DNA from: Microbacterium sp. Yaish 1
Lineage (GTDB): Bacteria > Actinomycetota > Actinomycetes > Actinomycetales > Microbacteriaceae
Reading direction: 5' to 3'
NCBI RefSeq assembly: GCF_002245215.1
Contig: NZ_NPMR01000001.1
Span: forward strand, 744,001-808,000
DNA length: 64,000 bases
In this document: positions 36,328 to 45,307 of the stretch, piece after piece
Layout: each line of letters opens with the position of its first letter
How positions within the stretch are numbered: position 1 is the stretch's first letter
Translations under genes and position numbers: made by a program
Notes under the pieces: model-generated
What the model saw: only the letters and a program-made list of their open reading frames with translations
The model's database searches: none
Told to the model about the DNA's origin: nothing

Positions 36328-36788
36328 ATGCGTTGCCGGGCACCACTAGTCATCATCGCGGCTGTAGCGATAGGAGCGCTAATGACGGGGTGTAGCGAGC
36401 AGCTACCCAGCTGGGATCAAGCACGTTCTGAGGCCGACGCCGCAATGCGGGAGGTCGTCGAACTCCTCCCCCCGAATCGGTCGTTGTCGACCTGACGGAC
36501 CCCACCCCATACGGATGCTCGCAAGGAGTCATGTACACGGGGCACCTTGCCATCGACGCAGGGGCGGGCTTCAATGGACCGGCTTTCGTCGATGCTCTCC
36601 CTAGTCGTCTCGCGGGTTCATTCAGCCTGGAAGCATCCCCGGTCCCCGCACGCTACCCAGAGGTCAGTCTCATCGCAGAGGAACATGGTGACGCCTCGGT
36701 CACGGTGGGGGCAGGCGTCGACGACGATATGCACAGGATCGATATCCTCGTGATTTCACGCTGCGCACAGACGCCCGACGACTCCTGA
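36328..36788 (+). pseudogene. Island lipoprotein B, frameshifted
   Basis: ATG 36328 opens a signal peptide with lipobox ALMTGC, then SEQLPSWDQARSEADAAM and EVVELLPP, but stops at 36495. The homologous continuation (VVVDLTDPTPYGCSQGVMYTGHLA to ISRCAQTPDDS, ending 36788) is in another frame. The break coincides with a run of six C at 36468-36473; one extra C would restore a full paralogue. The gene is either broken, phase-variable, or affected by a sequencing error in the run. Confidence 0.82.
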
Positions 36789-36845
36789 TTGGCGTGGACT
36801 TGCGGGAGGCTCACCCAGCGACAACACGGAGAAAGGGAGGCAGCT

Positions 36846-37322
36846 ATGCGAGAACACAACGACGCACGGAAGAAACTCCTGACAAGCGGGACGCTCATCG
36901 CTTCCTTCTCCGCGGTGACAGGATGCTCGTCCCCCACGCTTCCCACCTACGACACCGTGCGCGGCGAGACTGAAGCCGCGATTCAACGCATCGCTGACGA
37001 GCTCCCTGCTGGAGCACGATTCAGCCCGCGCCCGGAGGGGAGCCCGTATGGATGCGACAGCGGCGGTGTGATGTACACCGGGCAGTGGGACATGTACCCC
37101 GCCCCTGGGTTCGACGGACGCCGCTTCATCGAGACGCTACCCGACCAGCTTGGTGACGGATTCACGGTCGAAGAGCTTGGGTTCGACCCCGGTTTCCCCG
37201 CGCTCGGCTTGATTGCCGACGCTTACGGCGGCACAGGGGTAAACGTCTCTGTGGGTTCGATAGACGGCGCGGACGTTGTCGGCATCACCGCCCTGTCGCG
37301 GTGCGCACAACCACCCGAATGA
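36846..37322 (+). CDS. Island lipoprotein C (putative immunity protein)
   Basis: A 158-residue lipoprotein with N-terminus MREHNDARKK, hydrophobic core and lipobox AVTGC, then LPTYDTVRGETEAAIQ, YGCDSGGVMYTGQW and the C-terminal SRCAQPPE. It belongs to the same subgroup as lipoproteins D and G (with EAAI-RIADE). ATG 36846 has GGGAGG nearby. Its stop overlaps the ATG of the orphan hydrolase module at 37319, so immunity-like and effector-like pieces are translationally coupled. Confidence 0.75.
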   Translation: MREHNDARKKLLTSGTLIASFSAVTGCSSPTLPTYDTVRGETEAAIQRIADELPAGARFSPRPEGSPYGCDSGGVMYTGQWDMYPAPGFDGRRFIETLPDQLGDGFTVEELGFDPGFPALGLIADAYGGTGVNVSVGSIDGADVVGITALSRCAQPPE

Positions 37323-37723
37323 CTCCGGGTGCGGCCGAAACCGCCGGGGCGCACTTCGACGCACGCGTCGCCCTGGCCGGCATCGGCATGACCAACGACT
37401 GGAAAGCGCAGGACGGAACCGAGTACTACGCCATGCAAGCACCCAACGACATCAACAAGAACGTCGACAACATGCAACTCGGCAACTGGGGCTACGGCAT
37501 CCCGGCCACCACCGCGAACGGATTCACCAAAATCGACTCCGGCCTGCCCGACACCCCCGCCTGGGTACACGGCCTCCGCATCATCGACCCCACCCTCGGC
37601 ACCGTGCTCGACCTCGCCGGGCAACTCGACAACCACAACCGCATCACCAGCGCCGACCCGCGCCTCAACGGGGTTGTGCTCCGCCGGCTTCAATACTTGC
37701 TCGCCGAGGTCCCGACTCCATGA
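37319..37723 (+). CDS. Orphan C-terminal module of the island hydrolase
   Basis: A 134-residue open frame that begins by ATGA overlap with lipoprotein C. After MTPG it reproduces the C-terminal part of the 595-residue hydrolase (AAETAGAHFDARVALAGIGM onward), with few changes, then has a different last 14 or so residues (LRRLQYLLAEVPTP). It lacks the nucleophile Ser elbow, so it cannot be an active hydrolase alone. It resembles the orphan C-terminal cassettes of polymorphic toxin loci, which serve as recombination donors. It is in turn ATGA-coupled to lipoprotein D. Confidence 0.72.
   Translation: MTPGAAETAGAHFDARVALAGIGMTNDWKAQDGTEYYAMQAPNDINKNVDNMQLGNWGYGIPATTANGFTKIDSGLPDTPAWVHGLRIIDPTLGTVLDLAGQLDNHNRITSADPRLNGVVLRRLQYLLAEVPTP
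37328..37680 (+). repeat. Duplicated segment, copy 2
   Basis: Near-identical copy of 35456-35808 (offset 1872 bases). The breakpoints are sharp: left at GGTGCGGCCGAAACC, right after GGGGTTGTGCT. Confidence 0.93.
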
Positions 37724-38187
37724 CCCGCCGATTCCGCGCTCTGGCGGCATGCACTGCCGGCCTCGCGCTCCTCTACGCCACGACGGGATGCACAGTGACC
37801 CGACTGCCAAGCTACGATGCTGTCCGCGCCGAGACTGAAGCCGCAATTCAACGCATCGCTGACGAGCTGCCCGCCGGAACGCGATTCAGCCAGCGACCCG
37901 AGGGCAGCCCGTATGGATGTGACAACGGCGGTGTGATGTACACCGGCCACTGGGATATCTACCCTGGCCCTGGTTTCGACGGCAGCCGCTTCATCGAGAC
38001 CCTTCCTGACCGGCTCGGCGATGACTTTACCGTCGAGGATCTCGGATTCGAGCCAAGCTTTCCGGCCCTCGGCTTGATCGCCCATGCGTACGGCAACACC
38101 GGCATAAACGTTTCGGTAGGTTCGAAAGACGGTACTGACGTCGTAGACATCACCGCGCTGTCGCGGTGCGCACAACCACCCGAATGA
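37720..38187 (+). CDS. Island lipoprotein D (putative immunity protein)
   Basis: A 155-residue lipoprotein with lipobox ATTGC, then RLPSYDAVRAETEAAIQRI, YGCDNGGVMYTGHW and SRCAQPPE at the C-terminus. It is closely related to lipoprotein C in the mature part. Its ATG overlaps the stop of the orphan hydrolase module, repeating the effector-then-lipoprotein order of the 34064-35848 pair. Confidence 0.75.
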   Translation: MTRRFRALAACTAGLALLYATTGCTVTRLPSYDAVRAETEAAIQRIADELPAGTRFSQRPEGSPYGCDNGGVMYTGHWDIYPGPGFDGSRFIETLPDRLGDDFTVEDLGFEPSFPALGLIAHAYGNTGINVSVGSKDGTDVVDITALSRCAQPPE

Positions 38188-38236
38188 GCCCGCCCACCCT
38201 CGAGCTACCCCAGACTTCGCGCGATACTGTTGATCG

Positions 38237-38734
38237 ATGACGATGAGGAGACCGGTAGCCCTCCCGCTCGCCGCCACAATCGCATTGAGCCTAGGAGGAT
38301 GCGCAATGTCTGAGCCTCTGCCGCTCTTCGAGGACGTACGCGACGAGGCAAACACAGCCCTTCGGGAGGTTGTTGCCGAGTTCCCGACCAGTGCACCCGT
38401 GGAACAGTTAGGCGAAGACTCATTAGGATGCCGGGGAACGGGCGTCCCATCAGGTTCGTCCGGAGTGACGTACACCAATCACATCGCCGTTGTGCAATCG
38501 GAAACTTTTGATGGCGCCGCTTTCATCGAAGCGCTACCCGATCGCCTGGGGGACGCATATGTCGCGCGCGAATCTGAGATAAAACTCAACACCCCGTCCA
38601 TTGACGTCGTCGCGCGAGATCACGGCGGTTCTTTGCTCTCAGTCTCCGCACGCGAACACGAGGGGGAGAAGTTCCTAGAAGTCTACGTGTTCAGCCGATG
38701 CGGACAGCAGAGCGTGGACCGGGCCGCACGGTGA
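38237..38734 (+). CDS. Island lipoprotein E, divergent member
   Basis: A 165-residue lipoprotein (lipobox SLGGC) and the most divergent of the set: PLFEDVRDEANTALREVV replaces the LPTYD segment, LGCRGTG plus VTYTNH replace YGC plus MYTGH, and the C-terminus keeps FSRCGQQ. The two conserved Cys are retained. Two TTA Leu codons occur, unusual in this genome, and the gene looks more AT-rich than the flanking galactose genes. Confidence 0.72.
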   Translation: MTMRRPVALPLAATIALSLGGCAMSEPLPLFEDVRDEANTALREVVAEFPTSAPVEQLGEDSLGCRGTGVPSGSSGVTYTNHIAVVQSETFDGAAFIEALPDRLGDAYVARESEIKLNTPSIDVVARDHGGSLLSVSAREHEGEKFLEVYVFSRCGQQSVDRAAR

Positions 38735-38738
38735 GGCC

Positions 38739-39209
38739 ATGAGACGAGTCGCACCGCGCGCGGCGACCGCGACGCTCATCACGGGCGCTGCCGGCGCAGT
38801 GGTGGTCGGATGTGCGCCACAGCTACCCACGTGGGACGATATCCGCGCCGAAACGAACGCAACGATGCAGGAGGTGGTGGATCTCCTGCCGACCGAGGTG
38901 GTCGTCGACGACTTAACCAATTCCAGGCCGTACGGATGTGAGCGCGGCGTGATGTACACCGGTCACCTCGACATCGACCCCGGCCCGGATTTCGACATCC
39001 CAGCGTTCATCGAATCCCTCGACGACACACTCCCCGAGGGGTTCGAACCCAGAACGAGTCAAGTCCGAGTCAGTTTCGCCCGTGCCCTATTCACCGCAGA
39101 ACCCTACGGAAGCACCCTGCTGAAGGTGACAGAGAACACAGCCGGCGGAAGGAACACGATCGATGTCTTGGCGATCTCCCGTTGCGGCGAACCACCCCAA
39201 GGCGACTGA
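38739..39209 (+). CDS. Island lipoprotein F, near-identical to A
   Basis: A 156-residue lipoprotein with its own signal peptide (lipobox VVVGC) joined to a mature part almost identical to lipoprotein A; only three or so residues differ. The DNA match runs from 38819 to just past the stop (39217), including the shared GAGCGACCCG tail. A recent duplication or gene conversion across the array is the simplest explanation. Confidence 0.78.
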   Translation: MRRVAPRAATATLITGAAGAVVVGCAPQLPTWDDIRAETNATMQEVVDLLPTEVVVDDLTNSRPYGCERGVMYTGHLDIDPGPDFDIPAFIESLDDTLPEGFEPRTSQVRVSFARALFTAEPYGSTLLKVTENTAGGRNTIDVLAISRCGEPPQGD

Positions 39210-39253
39210 GCGACCCGCCGGCCGAAGCGACTCGATAGATCGTGGATGTACTC

Positions 39254-39744
39254 GTGAGTGAACACAACGACACAACGACGCCTCGGGAAGACGCCGCCAC
39301 GCGCTGGGTAGCGCGCTACTCGCCTCCCTTCTCGTCACGACAGGATGCTCGGTGAACACACTTCCCACCTACGACACCGTTCGAGACGAGACCGAAGCCG
39401 CGATCAAACGCATCGCCGACGAGTTTCCGCCGGGGACACGGGCGGTCCCACGACCCGAGCAGAGTCCATACGGATGCAGCGGAGAGGGCGTGATGTACAC
39501 CGGGCATTGGGACATCTACCCCTCCCCAGGGTTCGACGCGGCCCGCTTCATCGATGATCTTCCCGACAAGCTCGGAGACGGCTTCGTCGTTGACGATCTC
39601 GGCGTAGACACCAACTTTCCCCTGGTCAGCTTGGTCGCCGACGCTTACGGCGGCGCCGGCATCGATGTCTCGGCGGGCTCGATAGACGGCGCCGACTTCG
39701 TGGACATCATCGCCATGTCCCAGTGCGCACAACCGCCCGAGTGA
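39254..39744 (+). pseudogene. Island lipoprotein G, broken by an 8-bp tandem duplication
   Basis: GTG 39254 begins VSEHND, matching lipoprotein C (MREHND), but CACAACGA is duplicated at 39263-39270 and 39271-39278, which shifts the frame. Removing one copy would join VSEHNDASGRRRHALG to a full signal peptide and lipobox LLVTTGC and then the mature domain (LPTYDTVRDETEAAIKRI to AQPPE). A GTG at 39352 could start a 130-residue unsecreted remnant. Loss or gain of the repeat could switch the gene. Confidence 0.82.
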
Positions 39745-39756
39745 CCTCGGATGCCG

Positions 39757-39824
39757 CTTCGGGCGCAGTTCTCGGCGTAGGGCGCGGCTCGAGGCGCGCT
39801 CGAAGCGCGTAAGTGCGCCCGAAG
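39757..39824. terminator. Possible bidirectional terminator closing the island
   Basis: CTTCGGGCGCA (39757-39767) pairs with TGCGCCCGAAG (39814-39824), 11 bp, with a 46-base loop that holds a smaller hairpin. It lies between convergent genes. The large loop keeps confidence moderate. Confidence 0.45.
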
Positions 39825-39842
39825 GGCACGCGCCGCGGCGGG

Positions 39843-40814
39843 TCAGGCGCGCGCCGAGCTGGCCCGGACGACCAGCTCGGTCGGCACCGTCTGCAGCGGG
39901 GCCGCGCCTCCGGTCTCGATGACCTCCACGAGCGCCTCGACGGCGCGCGCGCCGAGGGCGTCGAAGTCTTGCCGGACGGTCGTCAGCGGCGGCCGGTACT
40001 CCGCGGCATCCACCACGTCGTCGAATCCGACGACAGCGACGTCGTCCGGCAGCGCGCGACCGGCGTCGCTGAAGGCACGGAGCAGGCCGAGCGCCATCTG
40101 GTCGTTCGCGGCGAACACCGCCGTGGCGTCCGCGAGCGCTGCGCCGGCCGCGTGACCGCCGCGTGAGGTCCAGTCGCCGCGGACGACCTCGGGCACCGCG
40201 GCATCCGCGGCGATCAACGCCTCGCGCCAGCCGCGCTCGCGTTCTTGAGCCGCGAACGAGGCCGCGGGCCCCGCGAGGTGGTGCACCGTCGCGTGCCCCA
40301 GCTCGAGCAGGTGCTGCGTCGCCCGCCGGGCGCCTCCCGCGTGGTCGGTCTGCACGATGGCGAAGCGGTCGTCGGGCGGCGAGTCGACGACGACGAGGCG
40401 GAGGTCGGCGGGCGGTGCGGTGTCGCGAGCGAGCCGCGTCGCCTCGTTGAGCACGATCGCTCCGTCGACGCCCTGGTCGCGCAACTGGGCGAATGACTCC
40501 GTGATGTCGCGCGCACCGGCGACCGTCACCACGGCCAGAGCGTAGTCGCGCTCCCCCGCCGCGTCGGCGATGGCCTGCAGCATGCGCGAGTTGCCGACCG
40601 AGGCGAGGGTCGAGACGACGAGGCCGATCGTGCGGGTCTGGCCGGTGCGCAGCGCCCGGGCGGCGCGATGCATGCGGTAGCCGAGCGTCGCCATGGATGC
40701 CTCGACCCGGGCCCGCGTCGTCGGATCGACGCGCGGGCTGCCATTGGCCACACGCGAGACGGTCTGCGCCGAGACGCCGGCGTGAGCCGCCACCTGGGCC
40801 ATCGAGACGCGCAT
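39843..40814 (-). CDS. LacI-family repressor next to galTK
   Basis: A 323-residue LacI protein with HTH MAQVAAHAGVSAQTVSRVAN and sugar-binding core motifs VFAANDQMALGLLRAF and GFDDVVDAAEYRPPLTTVRQ. It is paralogous to the LacI at 24852. It is divergent from galT; operator-like inverted repeats lie over the shared promoter, so it probably represses galTK in response to galactose or a galactoside. ATG 40814 has AGGAGAGG upstream; longer in-frame starts would run across the promoter. Confidence 0.92.
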   Translation of the reverse strand: MRVSMAQVAAHAGVSAQTVSRVANGSPRVDPTTRARVEASMATLGYRMHRAARALRTGQTRTIGLVVSTLASVGNSRMLQAIADAAGERDYALAVVTVAGARDITESFAQLRDQGVDGAIVLNEATRLARDTAPPADLRLVVVDSPPDDRFAIVQTDHAGGARRATQHLLELGHATVHHLAGPAASFAAQERERGWREALIAADAAVPEVVRGDWTSRGGHAAGAALADATAVFAANDQMALGLLRAFSDAGRALPDDVAVVGFDDVVDAAEYRPPLTTVRQDFDALGARAVEALVEVIETGGAAPLQTVPTELVVRASSARA

Positions 40815-40834
40815 GCGGGTCCTCTCCTCGGGGT

Positions 40835-40880
40835 GTGTTGACGATATCACGGCCGGAATGTAGCGTGTTATCGTGAACAT
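40835..40880 (+). promoter_or_regulatory. galT leaderless promoter with LacI operators
   Basis: TTGACG (40838-40843), 17 bases, TAGCGT (40861-40866), then six bases to the galT GTG at 40873. Imperfect inverted repeats GTGTTGACGATATCAC (40835-40850) and GTGTTATCGTGAACAT (40865-40880) cover the -35 and the start codon. They are related to, but weaker than, the TGTTGACGTCAACA sites. Confidence 0.75.
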
Positions 40881-42035
40881 CAGCGCTCCTCCCGCCGTGC
40901 CGCTCGGCGCGGGCGTCGTCAAACGCTCCACGCGACTCGACGACGACCGCGAGCTCATCTACTACGACGACCCCGACACGACGCTCGGGCCCGAGCGCGC
41001 CGTCGACGCCCGCACCCTCGACCCGCGCCCCGAGACCGCGACGATGCGGCAGGACGTGCTGACGGGCGACTGGATCTCGATCGCCGCATCGCGCCAGAAC
41101 CGCGCCTTCCTCCCCCCGGCCGAGCTCGACCCGCTCGCCCCGCAGACACCCGCCAACCCCTCCGAGATCCCGTCGCGCTACGACGTCGCCGTCTTCGAGA
41201 ACAAGTCGCCGTCGTTCGGTCCCGCCCTCGCCGAGGCGTTCGGCGGCGCGCCCGCGGCAGCCGACCCGCCCCGCGGCATCGACGACCTCGCGCACCTGGG
41301 CCTCGGCCGCACCCGCACGAGCGTCGGACGCACCGAGGTCGTGTGCTTCTCACCCGAGCACGCCGGATCGTTCGGCACCCAGACGGTCACCCGCGCCCGC
41401 ACCGTCATCGAGGCGTGGGCCGATCGCACGGCCGCGCTCTCCGCGCTCCCCGGCATCGAGCAGGTGTTCCCGTTCGAGAACCGCGGCGAGGCGATCGGTG
41501 TCACGCTGCCGCACCCTCACGGGCAGATCTACGCCTACCCGTACATCACGCCCCGCACGACCCGCTTGCTCGACTCGATCGACCGCACGGCTCCCGACCT
41601 GTTCCAGCGCATCCTCGAGTTCGAGCAGGCGGGCCCGCGGGTCGTGCTCCGCGGCGAGCACTGGACGGCGTTCGTCCCGTTCGCCGCGCGCTGGCCCATC
41701 GAGGTGCACCTCATGCCCCACCGGCACGTCGCCGACTTCGCCGAGACGAACGATGCCGAGCGAGACGAACTCGCCCCGCTCTACCTGCGCCTGCTGCGCG
41801 GCATCGACGCGCTGTACGACACCCCGACGCCGTACATCGCAGCGTGGCACCAGGCCCCGGTCCGCCACGCGCGCGACACCGCCCGCCTGCACCTGCAGCT
41901 GACGAGCCCGCGCCGCGCGGCCGACAAGCTCAAGTTCCTCGCCGGGTCCGAGGCCGCCATGGGCGCCTGGATCGGCGACATCCCGCCCGAGACCGCGGCT
42001 GCGCGTATCCGCGAGGCCGTAGAAGGAGTGACCCT

Positions 42036-42039
<4 letters not shown>
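40873..42039 (+). CDS. galT: Galactose-1-phosphate uridylyltransferase
   Basis: Leloir-pathway enzyme exchanging UMP between UDP-glucose and galactose-1-phosphate. The 388-residue protein carries the nucleophile motif LPHPHGQIYAYP (His214, His216) and a second HIT-like half (VHLMPHRHVADF). The GTG start lies six bases after a TAGCGT -10, so the mRNA is probably leaderless. It overlaps galK by GTGA. Confidence 0.95.
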
Positions 42040-43226
<1,187 letters not shown>

Positions 43227-43257
43227 TTCCGCGCTCGATAATCACGCGCGAACGACG

Positions 43258-43290
43258 AGAGGGGGGATGCCGACACGGCATCCCCCCTCT
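43258..43290. terminator. Bidirectional terminator between galK and csbD
   Basis: Perfect 15-bp stem AGAGGGGGGATGCCG (43258-43272) with CGGCATCCCCCCTCT (43276-43290) and a 3-base loop ACA, centred between two convergent genes. Confidence 0.92.
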
Positions 43291-43303
43291 GCAGTCACGC
43301 GAC

Positions 43304-43474
43304 TTACTTGAAGGCGTCCTTGACGTCTTCGCCCGTCTTCTTCGCCTCGGCTTTGACCTGGTCGGCCTTGCCCTCGGCTTCGAGCTTGTCGTTGTCGGTC
43401 GCCTTGCCGATGGCCTCCTTCGCCTTGCCGGCGATGTCCTGGGCGGCGTTCTTGATCTTGTCGTCGAGACCCAT
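43304..43474 (-). CDS. CsbD-family stress protein
   Basis: A 56-residue hydrophilic, Lys/Ala/Asp-rich protein: MGLDDKIKNAAQDIAGKAKE at the start and DQVKAEAKKTGEDVKDAF near the end, matching CsbD. Members accumulate under general or envelope stress; the molecular role is unknown. It lies downstream of the Asp23 operon on the same strand, with AGGAG (of GAGAGGAGCCC) before the ATG, and ends at the strong hairpin. Confidence 0.9.
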   Translation of the reverse strand: MGLDDKIKNAAQDIAGKAKEAIGKATDNDKLEAEGKADQVKAEAKKTGEDVKDAFK

Positions 43475-43531
43475 GATGGGCTCCTCTCTTTCGGTGGTGA
43501 CGCCCCGGGGCGGGGCTGTGGACGTGTGCGG

Positions 43532-44146
43532 TCAGGACAGGCGGCGCTGGTCGTGCGCCAGCTTGGCGCGCAGCCCCGTGTGGATCGAGATGTAGGTCGT
43601 GAGCTGCTGACCCGTCAGCGTGCCGAGGTTGCCGACGAGACGTTCGACGGTCTCGGCCACGTGCAGCGGCGAGGTGTTCTGCCGCGGAGTGACGCTGACG
43701 TGCAGCACCGGCTGCTTCTTGATGTCGTTCGCGCTGACGCGGGCGCTGAGGATCTCGTCGCGGTCGCCGAGCGCGTTCTTCAGCGCGTCCGCCGCGAAGC
43801 CCTCCGTGACCGTGATGCGACCGAGGTCGCTCTCCGCGCCGGTCGCCCGGAGCGCTGTCCGGCGGCGGCCGTGGATGCTGCGCACGACCAGCACGATCAG
43901 CAGCACGACCAGCAGGGCGAGGGCGGCGAGGACGCCGACGGCGAGCCAGGTGAGGCTCGTGCCCGCGATGACGGTGGCATCCCACGCCTGCTTCGCCCAG
44001 TCCTCGGCCCCGGACCCGACCGAGGTCCAGGTGTCGGCGGCGGCCGGCCACACCGCGGCGGCGATGATTCCGCCGCCGACGACGACGAGCACCAGTCCCA
44101 GGATCAGGAGGATCGTGCGGTTGACCGCGCGGTTGGTGTTGTTCAT
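43532..44146 (-). CDS. AmaP-like membrane anchor of the Asp23 cluster
   Basis: A 204-residue protein with two transmembrane segments (LILGLVLVVVGGGIIAAAV and a second at about residues 65-88), then a cytosolic domain with Asp23-like beta/alpha character. Position and topology match AmaP, the anchor that holds Asp23 at the membrane in Gram-positive bacteria. Its ATG overlaps the stop of the DUF6286 gene. Sequence identity to AmaP cannot be measured here. Confidence 0.7.
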   Translation of the reverse strand: MNNTNRAVNRTILLILGLVLVVVGGGIIAAAVWPAAADTWTSVGSGAEDWAKQAWDATVIAGTSLTWLAVGVLAALALLVVLLIVLVVRSIHGRRRTALRATGAESDLGRITVTEGFAADALKNALGDRDEILSARVSANDIKKQPVLHVSVTPRQNTSPLHVAETVERLVGNLGTLTGQQLTTYISIHTGLRAKLAHDQRRLS

Positions 44147-44727
44147 GCGTTCTCCTCCTGTTCGCGGGGCCGCTCGACCCGCACCGAGGTGCGCAGCTTC
44201 GACGCGAGCCGATACGACTCCAGCTCCGCATCCGCCAGGGCGCGGACCTGCGTCTCGTCGACGGGGACTCCCACCGCGGGGGTGAGGGTGACGTCGACCG
44301 AGCGGTGGCCGACACCGACCCGCACCTGGTCGCGGGGCAGTCCGCTCTCGTCGCTGACCCGCTGCGCGATCGCCGAGGCGATCACGCCGTTGTCGGAGAC
44401 GACGGCGCTCTCACCGACGACGAGCTGGTGCTTCGACAGGCGGCCCGGGGCGACGGCGAGCACCACGAGGATGATGCCGAGCACCGCGATGACGGCGCCG
44501 ATGGCGACGCTGACGCCGACCGGTACCTCCGTCGGGAGTCCGACGACCCACCCGAAGGCGGCGGCGGGACCGAGGAGAAGGGCCGGTTGACCGGCGAGGT
44601 TCAGCACGATCTCCGTGCCGACGTACACGAGCGCGAGGATGACGAGCACGACGGCGACGATCATCGCGACGGTGCGCGGCGAGTGCGTCTCACGCCGCAC
44701 GACGCGGCGCAGCACGGGACTGCTCAT
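44143..44727 (-). CDS. DUF6286-type membrane protein of the Asp23 cluster
   Basis: A 194-residue protein with two N-terminal transmembrane helices (TVAMIVAVVLVILALVYVG and VSVAIGAVIAVLGIILVVLA) and a C-terminal soluble domain. Actinobacterial Asp23 operons usually include such a protein. Function unknown; a scaffolding or anchoring role is inferred from its neighbours. Coupled on both sides by ATGA overlaps. Confidence 0.72.
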   Translation of the reverse strand: MSSPVLRRVVRRETHSPRTVAMIVAVVLVILALVYVGTEIVLNLAGQPALLLGPAAAFGWVVGLPTEVPVGVSVAIGAVIAVLGIILVVLAVAPGRLSKHQLVVGESAVVSDNGVIASAIAQRVSDESGLPRDQVRVGVGHRSVDVTLTPAVGVPVDETQVRALADAELESYRLASKLRTSVRVERPREQEENA

Positions 44728-45119
44728 CGGACTCTCCTCCTGACGGGTGTCGTGGCGCCGGTGACGGTGATGTCGACGCGCGTGACGGGCTTGCCCAGCA
44801 CGCGGCCGAGCTCTTCCTGCACGCGGCGCTGGGCCTCACGGGCGATGTCGACGACGGCTCCGGCGGCTCGCACCGCTTCGGTGTCGTCGAGCGACGGGAC
44901 GGGGAACGGCGCCTGGATACGGACGGCCACCCCACCCCGGTGATCGGATGCCGTGACCGACACGCGGTCGACGTCCACGCCGATGACCTGGGATGCGATC
45001 TGTTCCGAGACCTTCCGCACCACGCGCTCGCGCATATCGACCCGTCCGGCGAGACCGGACGCCCCGCCGGTGGCGGCCGTGATGCCGCCACCGGGACGGA
45101 TGGCCTCTGCGACGGTCAT
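44724..45119 (-). CDS. Asp23/Gls24-family envelope stress protein (second copy)
   Basis: A 131-residue Asp23/Gls24 domain protein, with RVVRKVSEQIASQVIGVDVDRV and REAQRRVQEELGRVLGKPV as typical elements. It probably forms an assembly at the membrane with the other cluster members. The ATG at 45119 overlaps the stop of the DUF2273 gene. Longer in-frame starts fall in other genes. Confidence 0.82.
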   Translation of the reverse strand: MTVAEAIRPGGGITAATGGASGLAGRVDMRERVVRKVSEQIASQVIGVDVDRVSVTASDHRGGVAVRIQAPFPVPSLDDTEAVRAAGAVVDIAREAQRRVQEELGRVLGKPVTRVDITVTGATTPVRRRVR

Positions 45120-45307
45120 GACGAGGTGCGCCGCCCGGTCAGCACGTCGGCCAGCCCGCGGACGTCGAGCTTGCCGGACGCGATGCGGCCGACCGCCGCG
45201 CCGATCGCCATGAAGAGGGCGACGAGGAGGAATCCCCAGAAGCCGAACAGCAGGGCGGCGGCGGCGAGGATGGCGCCGATCAGCGCACCTGAGACGGTGG
45301 CGCTCAT
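45116..45307 (-). CDS. DUF2273-type small membrane protein
   Basis: A 63-residue protein with two hydrophobic segments (SGALIGAILAAAALLFGFWGFL and the following helix), then a short basic tail. DUF2273 proteins are regular members of asp23 operons. ATG overlaps the Asp23 stop upstream and the next Asp23 gene downstream, giving a fully coupled operon. Confidence 0.78.
   Translation of the reverse strand: MSATVSGALIGAILAAAALLFGFWGFLLVALFMAIGAAVGRIASGKLDVRGLADVLTGRRTSS

Noticed and set aside
39352-39744. Treating the island lipoprotein G remnant as a normal 130-aa gene
   Set aside because: It would lack the signal peptide and lipobox that are present in frame just upstream; the 8-bp duplication explains the break.
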